A DNA stretch of 64,000 bases from a bacterium (GTDB taxonomy: Bacteria; SAR324; XYD2-FULL-50-16). Positions within the stretch are counted from its first letter, which is position 1. Each line of letters starts with the position of its first letter. Shown in pieces: positions 46,047-54,438 of the stretch. A program made the position numbers and the translations under genes. The stretch covers positions 1-64,000 of the forward strand of contig JAHJTV010000074.1 of NCBI GenBank assembly GCA_018829445.1, in the 5' to 3' direction. The notes below the pieces were generated by a model that had not been told where the DNA came from, did no database searches, and saw only the letters and a program-made list of their open reading frames with translations.

Positions 46047-46856
46047 CTAGATCTTTCTTCTAAAAACAACAGCACTGGTATAACGCAAATCTATAAATCT
46101 GATATTTCTGTTTTCAGCGATTAAGGAAGGGAGGGCATATTTCAGATTTTGCAGTTTCTGTCGGAAATTCGAAGAACCCATTTTTATCGGTATGGCGTAT
46201 GGAACAGTTATCAGAACAATATTCAGAGGATCGGTAATATCAATCTCTGAAACAGTACTAACGGGCAGAATTTTACTGGTTTTAAGTAAATCCATCAACG
46301 CATTTACTTTTTTTAATTGGTCGCTGGGTAAAAATTCTCCGGGATTAATGGATTTCATACCATTGTCAACTATGATGGGAAGATTCCATTTTTCCCTTGA
46401 TTTTACCTTAGATAACACCCTGTTATTCTTTCCAATTAAAAAAAGATCATTAACGGTTTTTAGATAAGCTATTGGCTCCTGCTCCTTTACGATGATACTT
46501 AACCCAAGGTTAATTTTTCTGTGCACCAAAGCCTCATTAATCCATGGATGTTCAATCAATTTAAGGCTTAACTCATATGGATCAATATCTATCCATGGTG
46601 TTAGTGTTTTTAGATCCATCTGTTTTAGAAGCATATCAGGAGTTAAAATCTTATTTCCTGAAGTGGAGATTTTTGTCGGGTCGATGGGCCGAGAGAAATA
46701 AGGGGGTATTTTAACCAGACAGTAACAGGTAATTGACAGGGTGGACAAAGTTATTATTCCTTTTACTAGTGCCTTAACGCTAAAAAAGGGTCTTGTTTTT
46801 TCCACATTTGGGGTTGATTGTGCCTGGCCTAGTTTGTTAATGTTTAAATCTTTCAT
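46047..46856 (-). CDS. ftsQ: FtsQ-like cell division protein
   Basis: A bitopic inner-membrane protein: cytoplasmic basic N-terminus, one transmembrane helix at about 30-50 (ALVKGIITLSTLSITCYCLV), a POTRA domain (KISTSGNKILTPDMLLKQMD...HPWINEALVHRKINLGLSIIVKEQEPIAYL) and the FtsQ beta domain. I prefer ATG 46856 (MKDLNINKL), giving 269 aa. FtsQ bridges divisome components FtsB/FtsL and FtsA/FtsN. Neither ftsA, ftsZ nor mur genes are adjacent, so it is away from the usual dcw cluster. Confidence 0.82.
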   Translation of the reverse strand: MKDLNINKLGQAQSTPNVEKTRPFFSVKALVKGIITLSTLSITCYCLVKIPPYFSRPIDPTKISTSGNKILTPDMLLKQMDLKTLTPWIDIDPYELSLKLIEHPWINEALVHRKINLGLSIIVKEQEPIAYLKTVNDLFLIGKNNRVLSKVKSREKWNLPIIVDNGMKSINPGEFLPSDQLKKVNALMDLLKTSKILPVSTVSEIDITDPLNIVLITVPYAIPIKMGSSNFRQKLQNLKYALPSLIAENRNIRFIDLRYTSAVVFRRKI

Positions 46857-47073
46857 GAATGTGATCACAGCACGTTGTGTTGAGGGCTATTTAAGGATTG
46901 CCATTCTTTTAACTTTTATCCGTGGCACTGATATTCTGTCAATTGATTAGTTTTCAATATGGTTTCCATAAGAACCTGTGTTACAATGTTTTTAATTCTT
47001 CCAGTCGGTAAATAGGATTGAATAGTGCTTCCGTTTTTCTCTTTTAACCTGAAATACTTATATAATTAAAAAT

Positions 47074-47526
47074 ATGTCCGGAAATTTTATCAGTCATCTG
47101 CCAAATGCGGCTCAATATTGGTCAGCCAAAGCAATTGCCGGGATCATTGTTGCAGATGGGGTTGTAACCAATGCTGAATTATCAATATTGCGTGAATCTA
47201 TCAGCTTTCTTGAAGATGTTGAAAGTATCAATGAGATTGTTTCTATGGTGAAAGATCGTGAGAAACCAAAGCTTGAGGTTCTCAAAACCGATCGGGGGAT
47301 TGCAACAAAAATTTTGATGTCTTTGGCTTTGGTAGCATTAACTGATGAAAAAATCACAAATGCAGAAACTGAATATTTTAATTATATTGCAGGTAAACTG
47401 GGCTTTGAGCATGGAATTGCCAAAGCTACCATGAATTGGGGAAGAGAGTTCATCGCATTAAATAAGAAGAAATTGTCAATTATGAAACAAGCGGAAGAAT
47501 CAACCCCGGTCTATATTAACTATTAG
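47074..47526 (+). CDS. TerB/DjlA-like helical protein
   Basis: A 150-aa all-helical protein with two repeats of the TerB/DjlA-N pattern: VADGVVTNAELSILRESISFL near residue 28 and LTDEKITNAETEYFNYIAGKL near 90, each with the acidic metal-binding-like D-G/E-x-T-x-x-E. Often linked to stress or envelope functions; no partners are adjacent. Function unknown. Confidence 0.7.
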   Translation: MSGNFISHLPNAAQYWSAKAIAGIIVADGVVTNAELSILRESISFLEDVESINEIVSMVKDREKPKLEVLKTDRGIATKILMSLALVALTDEKITNAETEYFNYIAGKLGFEHGIAKATMNWGREFIALNKKKLSIMKQAEESTPVYINY

Positions 47527-47752
47527 TGTTATCAAGGGAACCTGAAACCTCCGAAAGTCGGGGGGGGGGAATTGAACCGCAGGTCAGCATTTGCAATGCA
47601 TCCCTTTTAATAAAAAACATTTTCACCTAACACGCTTTGATTATACCCTCCTTCAGAAATAGCGAATAATCCACTATTACGCCTTTAAACTGACTGAGCC
47701 GTTAATCGCCCAACCAATAATAATCTTCATCCACAGAATACCAAAGAATCTC

Positions 47753-48991
47753 ATGGAAGAATTCTCATTACTGATAAAACCCGTTTCTGCTGATTGCAAC
47801 CTGAAGTGCGACTATTGTTTTTACCTGGAAAAATCATCACTTTACCCCGGGGAAAAAAAGCACAGGATGTCTGAGAAGGTGCTGGAGCAATTGGTAAAAA
47901 GTTATTTGGGTACAGAACAATCGATCTATTCATTTGGTTGGCAGGGAGGAGAACCAACCTTGATGGGGGTTGATTTTTATAAAAAAGTTGTTGGTTTGCA
48001 ACAGAAATATGGTCGTACTGGTGCACTAATAGGAAATGGGTTTCAGACCAATACAACACTGGTTAATACCGACTTTGCAAAACTGTTTTCCGAGTATAAA
48101 TTTTTGCTTGGATGTAGTCTTGACGGTCCTGAACACGTAAACAACAAATATAGGCGGTTTTCGGACGGAAGGGGATCTCATCATCAGGTAATGGAAGGAA
48201 TAAAGATCCTCGATGAATATCGTGTGGAGTACAATATCCTGACGTTAGTCAGTCAGGCAAATGTTGGACATGCAAAGGAGGTGTATCGTTATTTGTGTGA
48301 TAGTGGATTCAGGCATCATCAGTATATTCCATGTGTCGAATTCGATGAAAACGGCTCACCTGCGCCTTATTCAATCTCGGCTGAGGAATGGGGGGATTTT
48401 TTGTGTGAACTATATGATCTCTGGTATCCGAGAGATATCCATACAATCTCCATCAGACATTTTGATTCAATTCTTACAAAGCAAGTAGAAGGAATCGCCA
48501 ACGTTTGTACCATGGGCGATTCCTGTTCAAAGTATTTTGTTGTTGAATATAATGGTGATGTTTATCCATGCGACTTTTTTGTCGCCCCTGAGATGAAGCT
48601 TGGCAATATCCTTGTGGATGATTGGAAAACGCTTCAGAATTCAAACCTATACCGGACGTTTTCAGAAAAGAAAATCGAGTGGAACAGCCAGTGCAACACT
48701 TGTGATTATCTGTTTTTATGTAGAGGTGATTGTTTGAAACACAGGATGTATGCCGGAAATATACCCCAAAATCTTAGCTATTTGTGTGGGGGCTGGAAGA
48801 AGTTTTTAAGACATTCCGAAAGTGGTTTTCAGATACTCAAAGAGAAAATTCAAACAGAACGCTTGCATCAACCGCCGGATAATCATATGCCAAAACCGAA
48901 TTATGGACAGGATAAGAAAATTGGGCGAAATGACTTGTGTTTTTGTGGAAGTGGAAAGAAATATAAAAAATGTTGCGGCTTTAAATACTAG
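47753..48991 (+). CDS. Anaerobic sulfatase-maturase-like radical SAM/SPASM protein with SEC-C tail
   Basis: The 412-aa protein matches anSME enzymes, which convert a sulfatase Cys or Ser to formylglycine. It has CNLKCDYCFYLEKSSLYPG (CX3CX2C, residues about 16-23), FGWQGGEPTLMG near 60, LLGCSLDGP near 118, then SPASM cysteines (CTMGDSCSKYF, YPCDFFV, CNTCDYLFLCRGDCLKHR). The C-terminus adds a zinc-binding SEC-C motif, GRNDLCFCGSGKKYKKCCG. No sulfatase is nearby, so the substrate is unlinked; another peptide-modifying role is possible. Confidence 0.9.
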   Translation: MEEFSLLIKPVSADCNLKCDYCFYLEKSSLYPGEKKHRMSEKVLEQLVKSYLGTEQSIYSFGWQGGEPTLMGVDFYKKVVGLQQKYGRTGALIGNGFQTNTTLVNTDFAKLFSEYKFLLGCSLDGPEHVNNKYRRFSDGRGSHHQVMEGIKILDEYRVEYNILTLVSQANVGHAKEVYRYLCDSGFRHHQYIPCVEFDENGSPAPYSISAEEWGDFLCELYDLWYPRDIHTISIRHFDSILTKQVEGIANVCTMGDSCSKYFVVEYNGDVYPCDFFVAPEMKLGNILVDDWKTLQNSNLYRTFSEKKIEWNSQCNTCDYLFLCRGDCLKHRMYAGNIPQNLSYLCGGWKKFLRHSESGFQILKEKIQTERLHQPPDNHMPKPNYGQDKKIGRNDLCFCGSGKKYKKCCGFKY

Positions 48992-49015
48992 AAAAAATGC
49001 AAATCTGTCTCTTTA

Positions 49016-49249
49016 TTAGACCAGCATGATGCAGATAGAGGGGTATTCAGGAATAAACTCACAATCCTGCATCTCCTCCTCAGTATAAAAGCTATAAGGA
49101 GTGATAACACCCTTATACTGGATTTTAAATTGATTATGGGCAACGACCTGCCGTTGAAAACTTGATTCTTGAACTACAGAAAATCCTGAAGCAGCCAAGA
49201 TAAAGAGTAAACAGACAATAGCTTTGGTTATTCTATTTTTCATATTCAC
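49016..49249 (-). CDS. Small exported hypothetical protein (77 aa)
   Basis: N-terminal signal peptide (KNRITKAIVCLLFILAASGFS) and a short mature part with two cysteines (QDCEFIPEYPSICIML). No known family. It converges with the anSME-like gene, 24 bases apart. Confidence 0.55.
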   Translation of the reverse strand: MNMKNRITKAIVCLLFILAASGFSVVQESSFQRQVVAHNQFKIQYKGVITPYSFYTEEEMQDCEFIPEYPSICIMLV

Positions 49250-49709
49250 AGTTATTTACTAAAGCCAGGTTATCAGGGTTAAGTATTACATTCTAGAAGA
49301 CAATTCATTGATTGCATTTAATTTGCCATAATGGGGTATGTCAAAAATTACAAAAAGTTAAGGACATTTATCAACCGGGAAACCGAATTTTTATTGCAGA
49401 TTTTCTCGAAAATGGTTGAAATATCTGGATATTGATTTTGGATTGAACGAATTTGGCCGATTTTCAGAAAAAATGATTTAGCCATGGATGGGTTTATCGG
49501 GATCGGTATTCTGATTTTTACACGGTTGGGACCGATGGACTAAGGCGGGTAAAAGTGGGATGGGGGCTCTTTTTTACTTGAGGTTGTACTCTTCCTCTTA
49601 AAAGAAGGTATGCTCGGTTTGGATTTCCGGAGGGTGTGCGTTTGAAAATGGAAAGGTTAACGAAAGAGAATTAATGTCTCAGGCAGTAAGGATAATAAAA
49701 GGGCTTTGT
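49250..49709. other. Gene-free region upstream of the small exported gene and downstream of the TPR gene
   Basis: No convincing ORF, tRNA or strong hairpin is visible in these 460 bases. Confidence 0.5.
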
Positions 49710-51485
49710 CTACTCCTGTACTTGTTTGCGCTCCTCTTGCTTTTGAAACAACTTCATTTTGTCGTCATGTTCCACCATTTTATTCCATCGTTCCAAGAGA
49801 TGCTGCATCTCTTCATTTCTCTTTAAGGCTTTATAAATGGTTGCCAGATAAACGAAGACATCTTTATCAAGCTTCATGCGGAAAGCCAGTTCAAAAAACT
49901 CGATTGCCTGCTTATAGTCTTTTCTTTTCAGGGAAATTTTGCCGTTTTTAATGTAGTCCAGTCTTCTCTTTTCGTTTTCTCTCTCTTGTTTCTTTTTTTG
50001 GATCTCCTCCAATTCTGCGTTTAATGCTTCAACTTTCTTCGGATTTTTCAGGAGTTTATAAACAGTGATGGTCTCTTTAATGGTTTCTGCGTCTCTTTGG
50101 ACTCTCAAGGCTTTTTCATAAAAGGTTGCTGCCGCCTTGAATTTGGAATCCCTATAGAAAGCTTCTCCTTTAATCCGATAAATATCATGGATCTCTCTGA
50201 TCTGAAGTTTAGCGTGGCTGGATTTAGGATCCTGACGTAAGATCTCTCGGTAGGCAGCCAAAGCTTCACTGTATTTTTCGTAAGTCATGTAGATTTCGCC
50301 AATACTGGACCAGATATTGGGATCATCGTTTTCTTCAACAACAATTTTGTAAAGCTTAAGGGCCTTTTTTAAATTTCCGTTTTCCAGATTTTCGTCTGCT
50401 ATTCTAATAAGATCGGATAAATGGTAGAGCCCATCTGATTTTTCCAAAAGAGTCGCACTGACAGCCAGATATTTTGTCGACAATAAACGATTACCGGCTT
50501 TGCGATACATCAGTCCAAGGTTAACGTTGAAAAATCGGTTGTTTTGCTCTGTGCCCAGATTCTCAACAAATATCTCGATCGCGGCTTTGATATCACCCAA
50601 ATAGGCTTTGCCAATGGCGATGAACATATTCAGGTATTTGTATTTAGCCTTAAAAGCCTTGAGGTTTTCAAAACATTCAAGTGCCGTATCTGCGTCTTTG
50701 GCTTTTAAAGCATAAATACCAAAGTTATAAATGGTGTCATAATACTCCTCTTTTGATTCCTCAGAGTCGTCCTTTTCCAGCCCTTTTATTATAGTGTCAA
50801 AATATTTTGATATCTGTTGGTGGGTGGGATCATCCTTTTTCTGGCTTAACTGCTTAAATTGATGTTTAAGTTTGTCAGCCTCATGGATTTCACCTTTTGC
50901 TTGTTTCTCTTCAATCTCCTGCTCCATCTTGGCCATTAGATCTGCCCGTTCCTGCTTGTTGACCTTGGCTACTTCCTCCCTTATTTCCTCAACAATATTT
51001 GAATTACCAACGTAATCAGGATAAATATAATCAGAAATCTTATCAAAAGTTTTCAATGATTCTTTGACATCTTCGTCGTACTTATCCACCTTACCCATAC
51101 TGGCAGCAAGATTGTAGAATGCGGTCAGATAATCCTTTTTAATCTTTAAAGCGTGTCGATAGAGATTATTGGCTTGTTTATAGTTCTGCTGTTTTCGGGC
51201 ACAATTGCCAAGTTTATTAGCCAGTTCATGATCGGTCTTCTGGATTTTTATTAAAATCAAGCCAATGGATAGAGCTGACTCATAATCAGATACACTGAAT
51301 GCTTCGTTGAATTCTTTTTGTAGCCTTTCTGAAGCATAGTTGGGTGACAGTTCGAATGCATTTTGGAATTCAATCATTGCTTGTTTATATAGTTTGCCAT
51401 CCAGCAATGTTATTCCCTTATGAATCAACTCATCAGATTTCTGATGTGCTTTTTGAATTCGGCTTTTTTTTAAGCTCTTAAGCAT
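49710..51485 (-). CDS. Tetratricopeptide-repeat protein
   Basis: A 591-aa cytosolic protein built of TPR units across most of its length (for example ALKIKKDYLTAFYNLAASMGK near 110, EIYMTYEKYSEALAAYREIL near 390 and GKISLKRKDYKQAIEFFELAF near 525). A lysine/glutamate-rich coiled coil around 165-215 interrupts them. No enzymatic domain or signal peptide. TPR proteins act as assembly platforms; the partner here is unknown. Confidence 0.85.
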   Translation of the reverse strand: MLKSLKKSRIQKAHQKSDELIHKGITLLDGKLYKQAMIEFQNAFELSPNYASERLQKEFNEAFSVSDYESALSIGLILIKIQKTDHELANKLGNCARKQQNYKQANNLYRHALKIKKDYLTAFYNLAASMGKVDKYDEDVKESLKTFDKISDYIYPDYVGNSNIVEEIREEVAKVNKQERADLMAKMEQEIEEKQAKGEIHEADKLKHQFKQLSQKKDDPTHQQISKYFDTIIKGLEKDDSEESKEEYYDTIYNFGIYALKAKDADTALECFENLKAFKAKYKYLNMFIAIGKAYLGDIKAAIEIFVENLGTEQNNRFFNVNLGLMYRKAGNRLLSTKYLAVSATLLEKSDGLYHLSDLIRIADENLENGNLKKALKLYKIVVEENDDPNIWSSIGEIYMTYEKYSEALAAYREILRQDPKSSHAKLQIREIHDIYRIKGEAFYRDSKFKAAATFYEKALRVQRDAETIKETITVYKLLKNPKKVEALNAELEEIQKKKQERENEKRRLDYIKNGKISLKRKDYKQAIEFFELAFRMKLDKDVFVYLATIYKALKRNEEMQHLLERWNKMVEHDDKMKLFQKQEERKQVQE

Positions 51486-51822
51486 CTATCGCACTCTTAT
51501 TATTTTCCTGAAGATTATTTGGAATAGCAGTTGTTAAGTTTCGGTCGGATTTCTTAAACGCTTCTTGGGATTGCAAAAATCGTGCTGTATATCGAAATTT
51601 TTAAGTGAAAAAAAATAGACAATTCAAAAAGTAAGTAAACGTAAATAAAACAATATGTTGAAACAACGACAAGCGAATAAAAGCAGATTGAAGAATTAAC
51701 AGTAACCATTATATAAAAGAAATCATGCTTAAAAAAAATTCAAAAGTGTAATTTCTTTCCCAATTTTTGCCCTATTACCCTTATTGAGCATACTGCAGAA
51801 ACCGAGTTGGAATCAAAGATGG

Positions 51823-51919
51823 GCAATGTTTAGGGTGTCTCTGCCAAAACAATACTGGTAACATTGGCTGATCAATCTTGACATGGGGCGGTCTTAACAC
51901 GTAAAGTTTGAAACATTGC
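51823..51919 (+). promoter_or_regulatory. Leader of metK with competing complementary segments
   Basis: GCAATGTTT at 51823-51831 can pair with AAACATTGC at 51911-51919 (9 bp) or, exclusively, with AACATTG at 51860-51866 (7 bp). This switch-like layout begins about 190 bases upstream of the metK start. It matches no SAM riboswitch class that I can recognise, and no T-tract is seen near the alternative stem. The rest of 51486-52014 shows no gene. Confidence 0.35.
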
Positions 51920-52014
51920 ACAGAAGTTCTCTTTTAGGGTATAGACAAAAACACAACTTTCCTACAGGAAAAATCATTAATTATCGATAGGTTAAAGAAT
52001 ATTTAGGAGAAAAG

Positions 52015-53181
52015 ATGACTAAAGAATTTATATTTACTTCAGAATCCGTCACAGAAGGGCATCCAGATAAAATGGCGGATCAGATTTCAGATGCCATTTT
52101 GGATGCAATGATCAAGGATGATCCTGATAGTAGAGTTGCCTGTGAAACACTGATAACAACAGGAATGGTGGTTTTGGCCGGAGAGATAACTTCAAAATCG
52201 ATTGTAGATTTTCAGGATACGGTCCGTAATACAATCAAAGAGATTGGATATGATGATTCCAGAAAAGGGTATGATTATAAAACCTGCTCCGTGTTGGTTG
52301 CCCTGGACAAACAATCTCCTGATATAGCACAGGGAGTTAATGAAGGTGAAGGCTTATATGGAGAACAGGGTGCTGGTGACCAGGGATTAATGTTTGGGTA
52401 TGCCACCAATGAAACACCTGAATTAATGCCGGCTCCAATTTCACTGGCTCACAGGTTGAGTATGGCAATGGCTGAAAAACGAAAGAGTGGGGAGTTGGAC
52501 TATCTTCGTCCTGATGGAAAAAGTCAGGTGTCTATTCTTTACGCAAATGGAATGCCCAAAAAGGTAACAACTGTTGTACTTAGCTGTCAACATGATGAAG
52601 ACATCACCCATGAGCAGATTCAGCGTGATCTGATAGAGAAGGTTGGAAAACAGATTATTCCTGAAAATCTCATAGATAATGATACCAGATGGCTGATCAA
52701 TCCGACCGGAAGATTTGTAATCGGGGGACCTATGGGAGATTGCGGGTTAACCGGCCGTAAAATCATTGTGGATACTTATGGTGGAATGGGGCGTCACGGT
52801 GGTGGGGCTTTTTCAGGTAAAGACCCTTCAAAAGTGGATCGATCCGCAGCCTATGCTGCCAGGTATGTTGCAAAGAATTTAGTGGCTGCAGGAGCTGCTG
52901 ATGAATGTGAAGTACAAATAGCTTATGCCATTGGGTATTCACAACCTGTTTCTATCAATGTTAATACCTTTGGAACGGCCAAAACCGACGAGTCAAAAAT
53001 CGAGGCTGCAGTTAGAGAGCTGTTTAAGCTTACGCCTTCCTGGATTATCAAGACTCTGGATCTAAAACGTCCAATTTACAAAAAAACAGCCGCTTATGGT
53101 CATTTTGGCAGGGAGCTTCCCGAGTTCACCTGGGAAAAAACAGATCGGATTGCAGATATAAAAACTGCACTTAAACTGTAA
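52015..53181 (+). CDS. metK: S-adenosylmethionine synthetase
   Basis: The 388-aa enzyme makes SAM from methionine and ATP. Signature motifs: [24 protein letters not shown] at the N-terminus, [12 protein letters not shown] near 122 and [19 protein letters not shown] near 262. Normal length. SD TAGGAGA. It starts a plus-strand run with an HPr-like gene and aroE. Later genes (RACo-like, homocysteine methyltransferase) also concern the methionine cycle. Confidence 0.98.
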   Translation: MTKEFIFTSESVTEGHPDKMADQISDAILDAMIKDDPDSRVACETLITTGMVVLAGEITSKSIVDFQDTVRNTIKEIGYDDSRKGYDYKTCSVLVALDKQSPDIAQGVNEGEGLYGEQGAGDQGLMFGYATNETPELMPAPISLAHRLSMAMAEKRKSGELDYLRPDGKSQVSILYANGMPKKVTTVVLSCQHDEDITHEQIQRDLIEKVGKQIIPENLIDNDTRWLINPTGRFVIGGPMGDCGLTGRKIIVDTYGGMGRHGGGAFSGKDPSKVDRSAAYAARYVAKNLVAAGAADECEVQIAYAIGYSQPVSINVNTFGTAKTDESKIEAAVRELFKLTPSWIIKTLDLKRPIYKKTAAYGHFGRELPEFTWEKTDRIADIKTALKL

Positions 53182-53200
53182 TTGGTTGCATTGAAAGTTA

Positions 53201-53479
53201 ATGCTTGAGAAAGACGTAATAATAATCAATAAGCTGGGGTTGCATCTAAGGGCTGCAACCAAGCTTGTTCAATTGGCTTCGGACTTTGAAGCCGATATCA
53301 CAATATCATGTAACGAGCAAGATGCCGACGCCAAGTCGATTATGGACGTATTGATGTTGGCTGCCATTGTCGGTACTGAAGTCAATATAAAAGTCTCAGG
53401 TGATAATCAGGAACAGGAATTGGAAATCATGGATCAGGTTGTCAGTCTGATTCAGGACCGATTTGGCGAAGATGAATAG
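53201..53479 (+). CDS. ptsH: HPr-family phosphocarrier protein
   Basis: The 92-aa HPr fold has the phospho-accepting histidine in KLGLHLRAATKLVQ (about residue 14) and the regulatory serine in DAKSIMDVLMLAA. No EI or EII gene is adjacent, so it may serve a regulatory phosphotransfer chain rather than sugar import. It lies 19 bases after metK. Confidence 0.92.
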   Translation: MLEKDVIIINKLGLHLRAATKLVQLASDFEADITISCNEQDADAKSIMDVLMLAAIVGTEVNIKVSGDNQEQELEIMDQVVSLIQDRFGEDE

Positions 53480-53521
53480 TCGATTTCAGGTGGATTCCAG
53501 TTAAACAAGAATGTAAGGATT

Positions 53522-54370
53522 ATGGTGACCCAGATTTTGATTGATGGTAAAACCAATGTTTATGGTATTATTGGAAATCCGGTTAGCCACTCCTTTTCCC
53601 CAAATATGCATTCAAACGCCTTCAGACATGTTGGCATCAACTCCGTATACCTACCTTTTCCCATTGAGCAGTCGGACTTACCACAGGTGTTAGAATCATT
53701 TCGAGTATTGGGAATACAAGGATTTAACGTAACAATTCCTTACAAAGAAGCGATTGTGCCCTTTTTACCTGAAATAGATCCGGCAGCAAAGATTTTAAGA
53801 TCGGTTAATACGGTAAAAAGAACCAAAAACGGCTGGAAAGGATACAGTACGGACGGCAGTGGTTTTTTGAGGGCTCTTCAAGAAAAAGGAGTGAATCCGG
53901 TTTCACAAAGTGTGCTGTTAATTGGTGCTGGTGGCGCTGCCAGGGCGATTGCTCTTGCTATGGTTGATGCGGGAATCAAAGAGCTTCATATCCAGAATCG
54001 TACAAAAAGCAGAGCACAAGAGCTAGCTGATTTGATCCTGAAAAGAAACCGGAAGATCGTTCTCAAGATCAATCCGAAAGATATTAAATGCTATGATATA
54101 TTGATCAACTGCACTTCCATTGGTATGGATGGAATCAGTTGCCCGGTATCTGACAATTTAATTGCAGCCAGTAAACAGGTGATAGATATCATCTATAATC
54201 CTTCTCTAACCCCCCTGCTGAAAAAAGCACGGTCAAGGGGTATTGACTGTGATAATGGTATTGGTATGCTTCTGTACCAGGGGATTGAGGCATTTGAAAT
54301 CTGGACAGGGGAAAAAGCCCCGATTGAAGTAATGGAAAAAAGTTTAAAGAAATCATTAGAATTCCAATGA
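53522..54370 (+). CDS. aroE: Shikimate dehydrogenase
   Basis: The 282-aa NADP enzyme reduces 3-dehydroshikimate in aromatic amino-acid synthesis. Substrate domain VYGIIGNPVSHSFSPNMHSNAF, GFNVTIPYKEAIVPF with the catalytic lysine near residue 71, then the Rossmann LIGAGGAARAIALAM near 138 and the INCTSIGMDG and GIGMLLYQG segments. It follows HPr by 42 bases. Length and motifs are standard. Confidence 0.97.
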   Translation: MVTQILIDGKTNVYGIIGNPVSHSFSPNMHSNAFRHVGINSVYLPFPIEQSDLPQVLESFRVLGIQGFNVTIPYKEAIVPFLPEIDPAAKILRSVNTVKRTKNGWKGYSTDGSGFLRALQEKGVNPVSQSVLLIGAGGAARAIALAMVDAGIKELHIQNRTKSRAQELADLILKRNRKIVLKINPKDIKCYDILINCTSIGMDGISCPVSDNLIAASKQVIDIIYNPSLTPLLKKARSRGIDCDNGIGMLLYQGIEAFEIWTGEKAPIEVMEKSLKKSLEFQ

Positions 54371-54438
54371 GATGTGTACTATAATCGCCGCTAAACAATA
54401 TCAAAGAGATGCCATTAACATAAAACCATAAGGTTCGA

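Noticed and set aside
47550-47620. A tRNA-like segment on the minus strand (TTGCAAA loop, GGTTCAATTC).
   Set aside because: The anticodon stem has mismatches and the T stem does not pair; no acceptor stem is formed. It may be a worn tRNA remnant, but it cannot be called.
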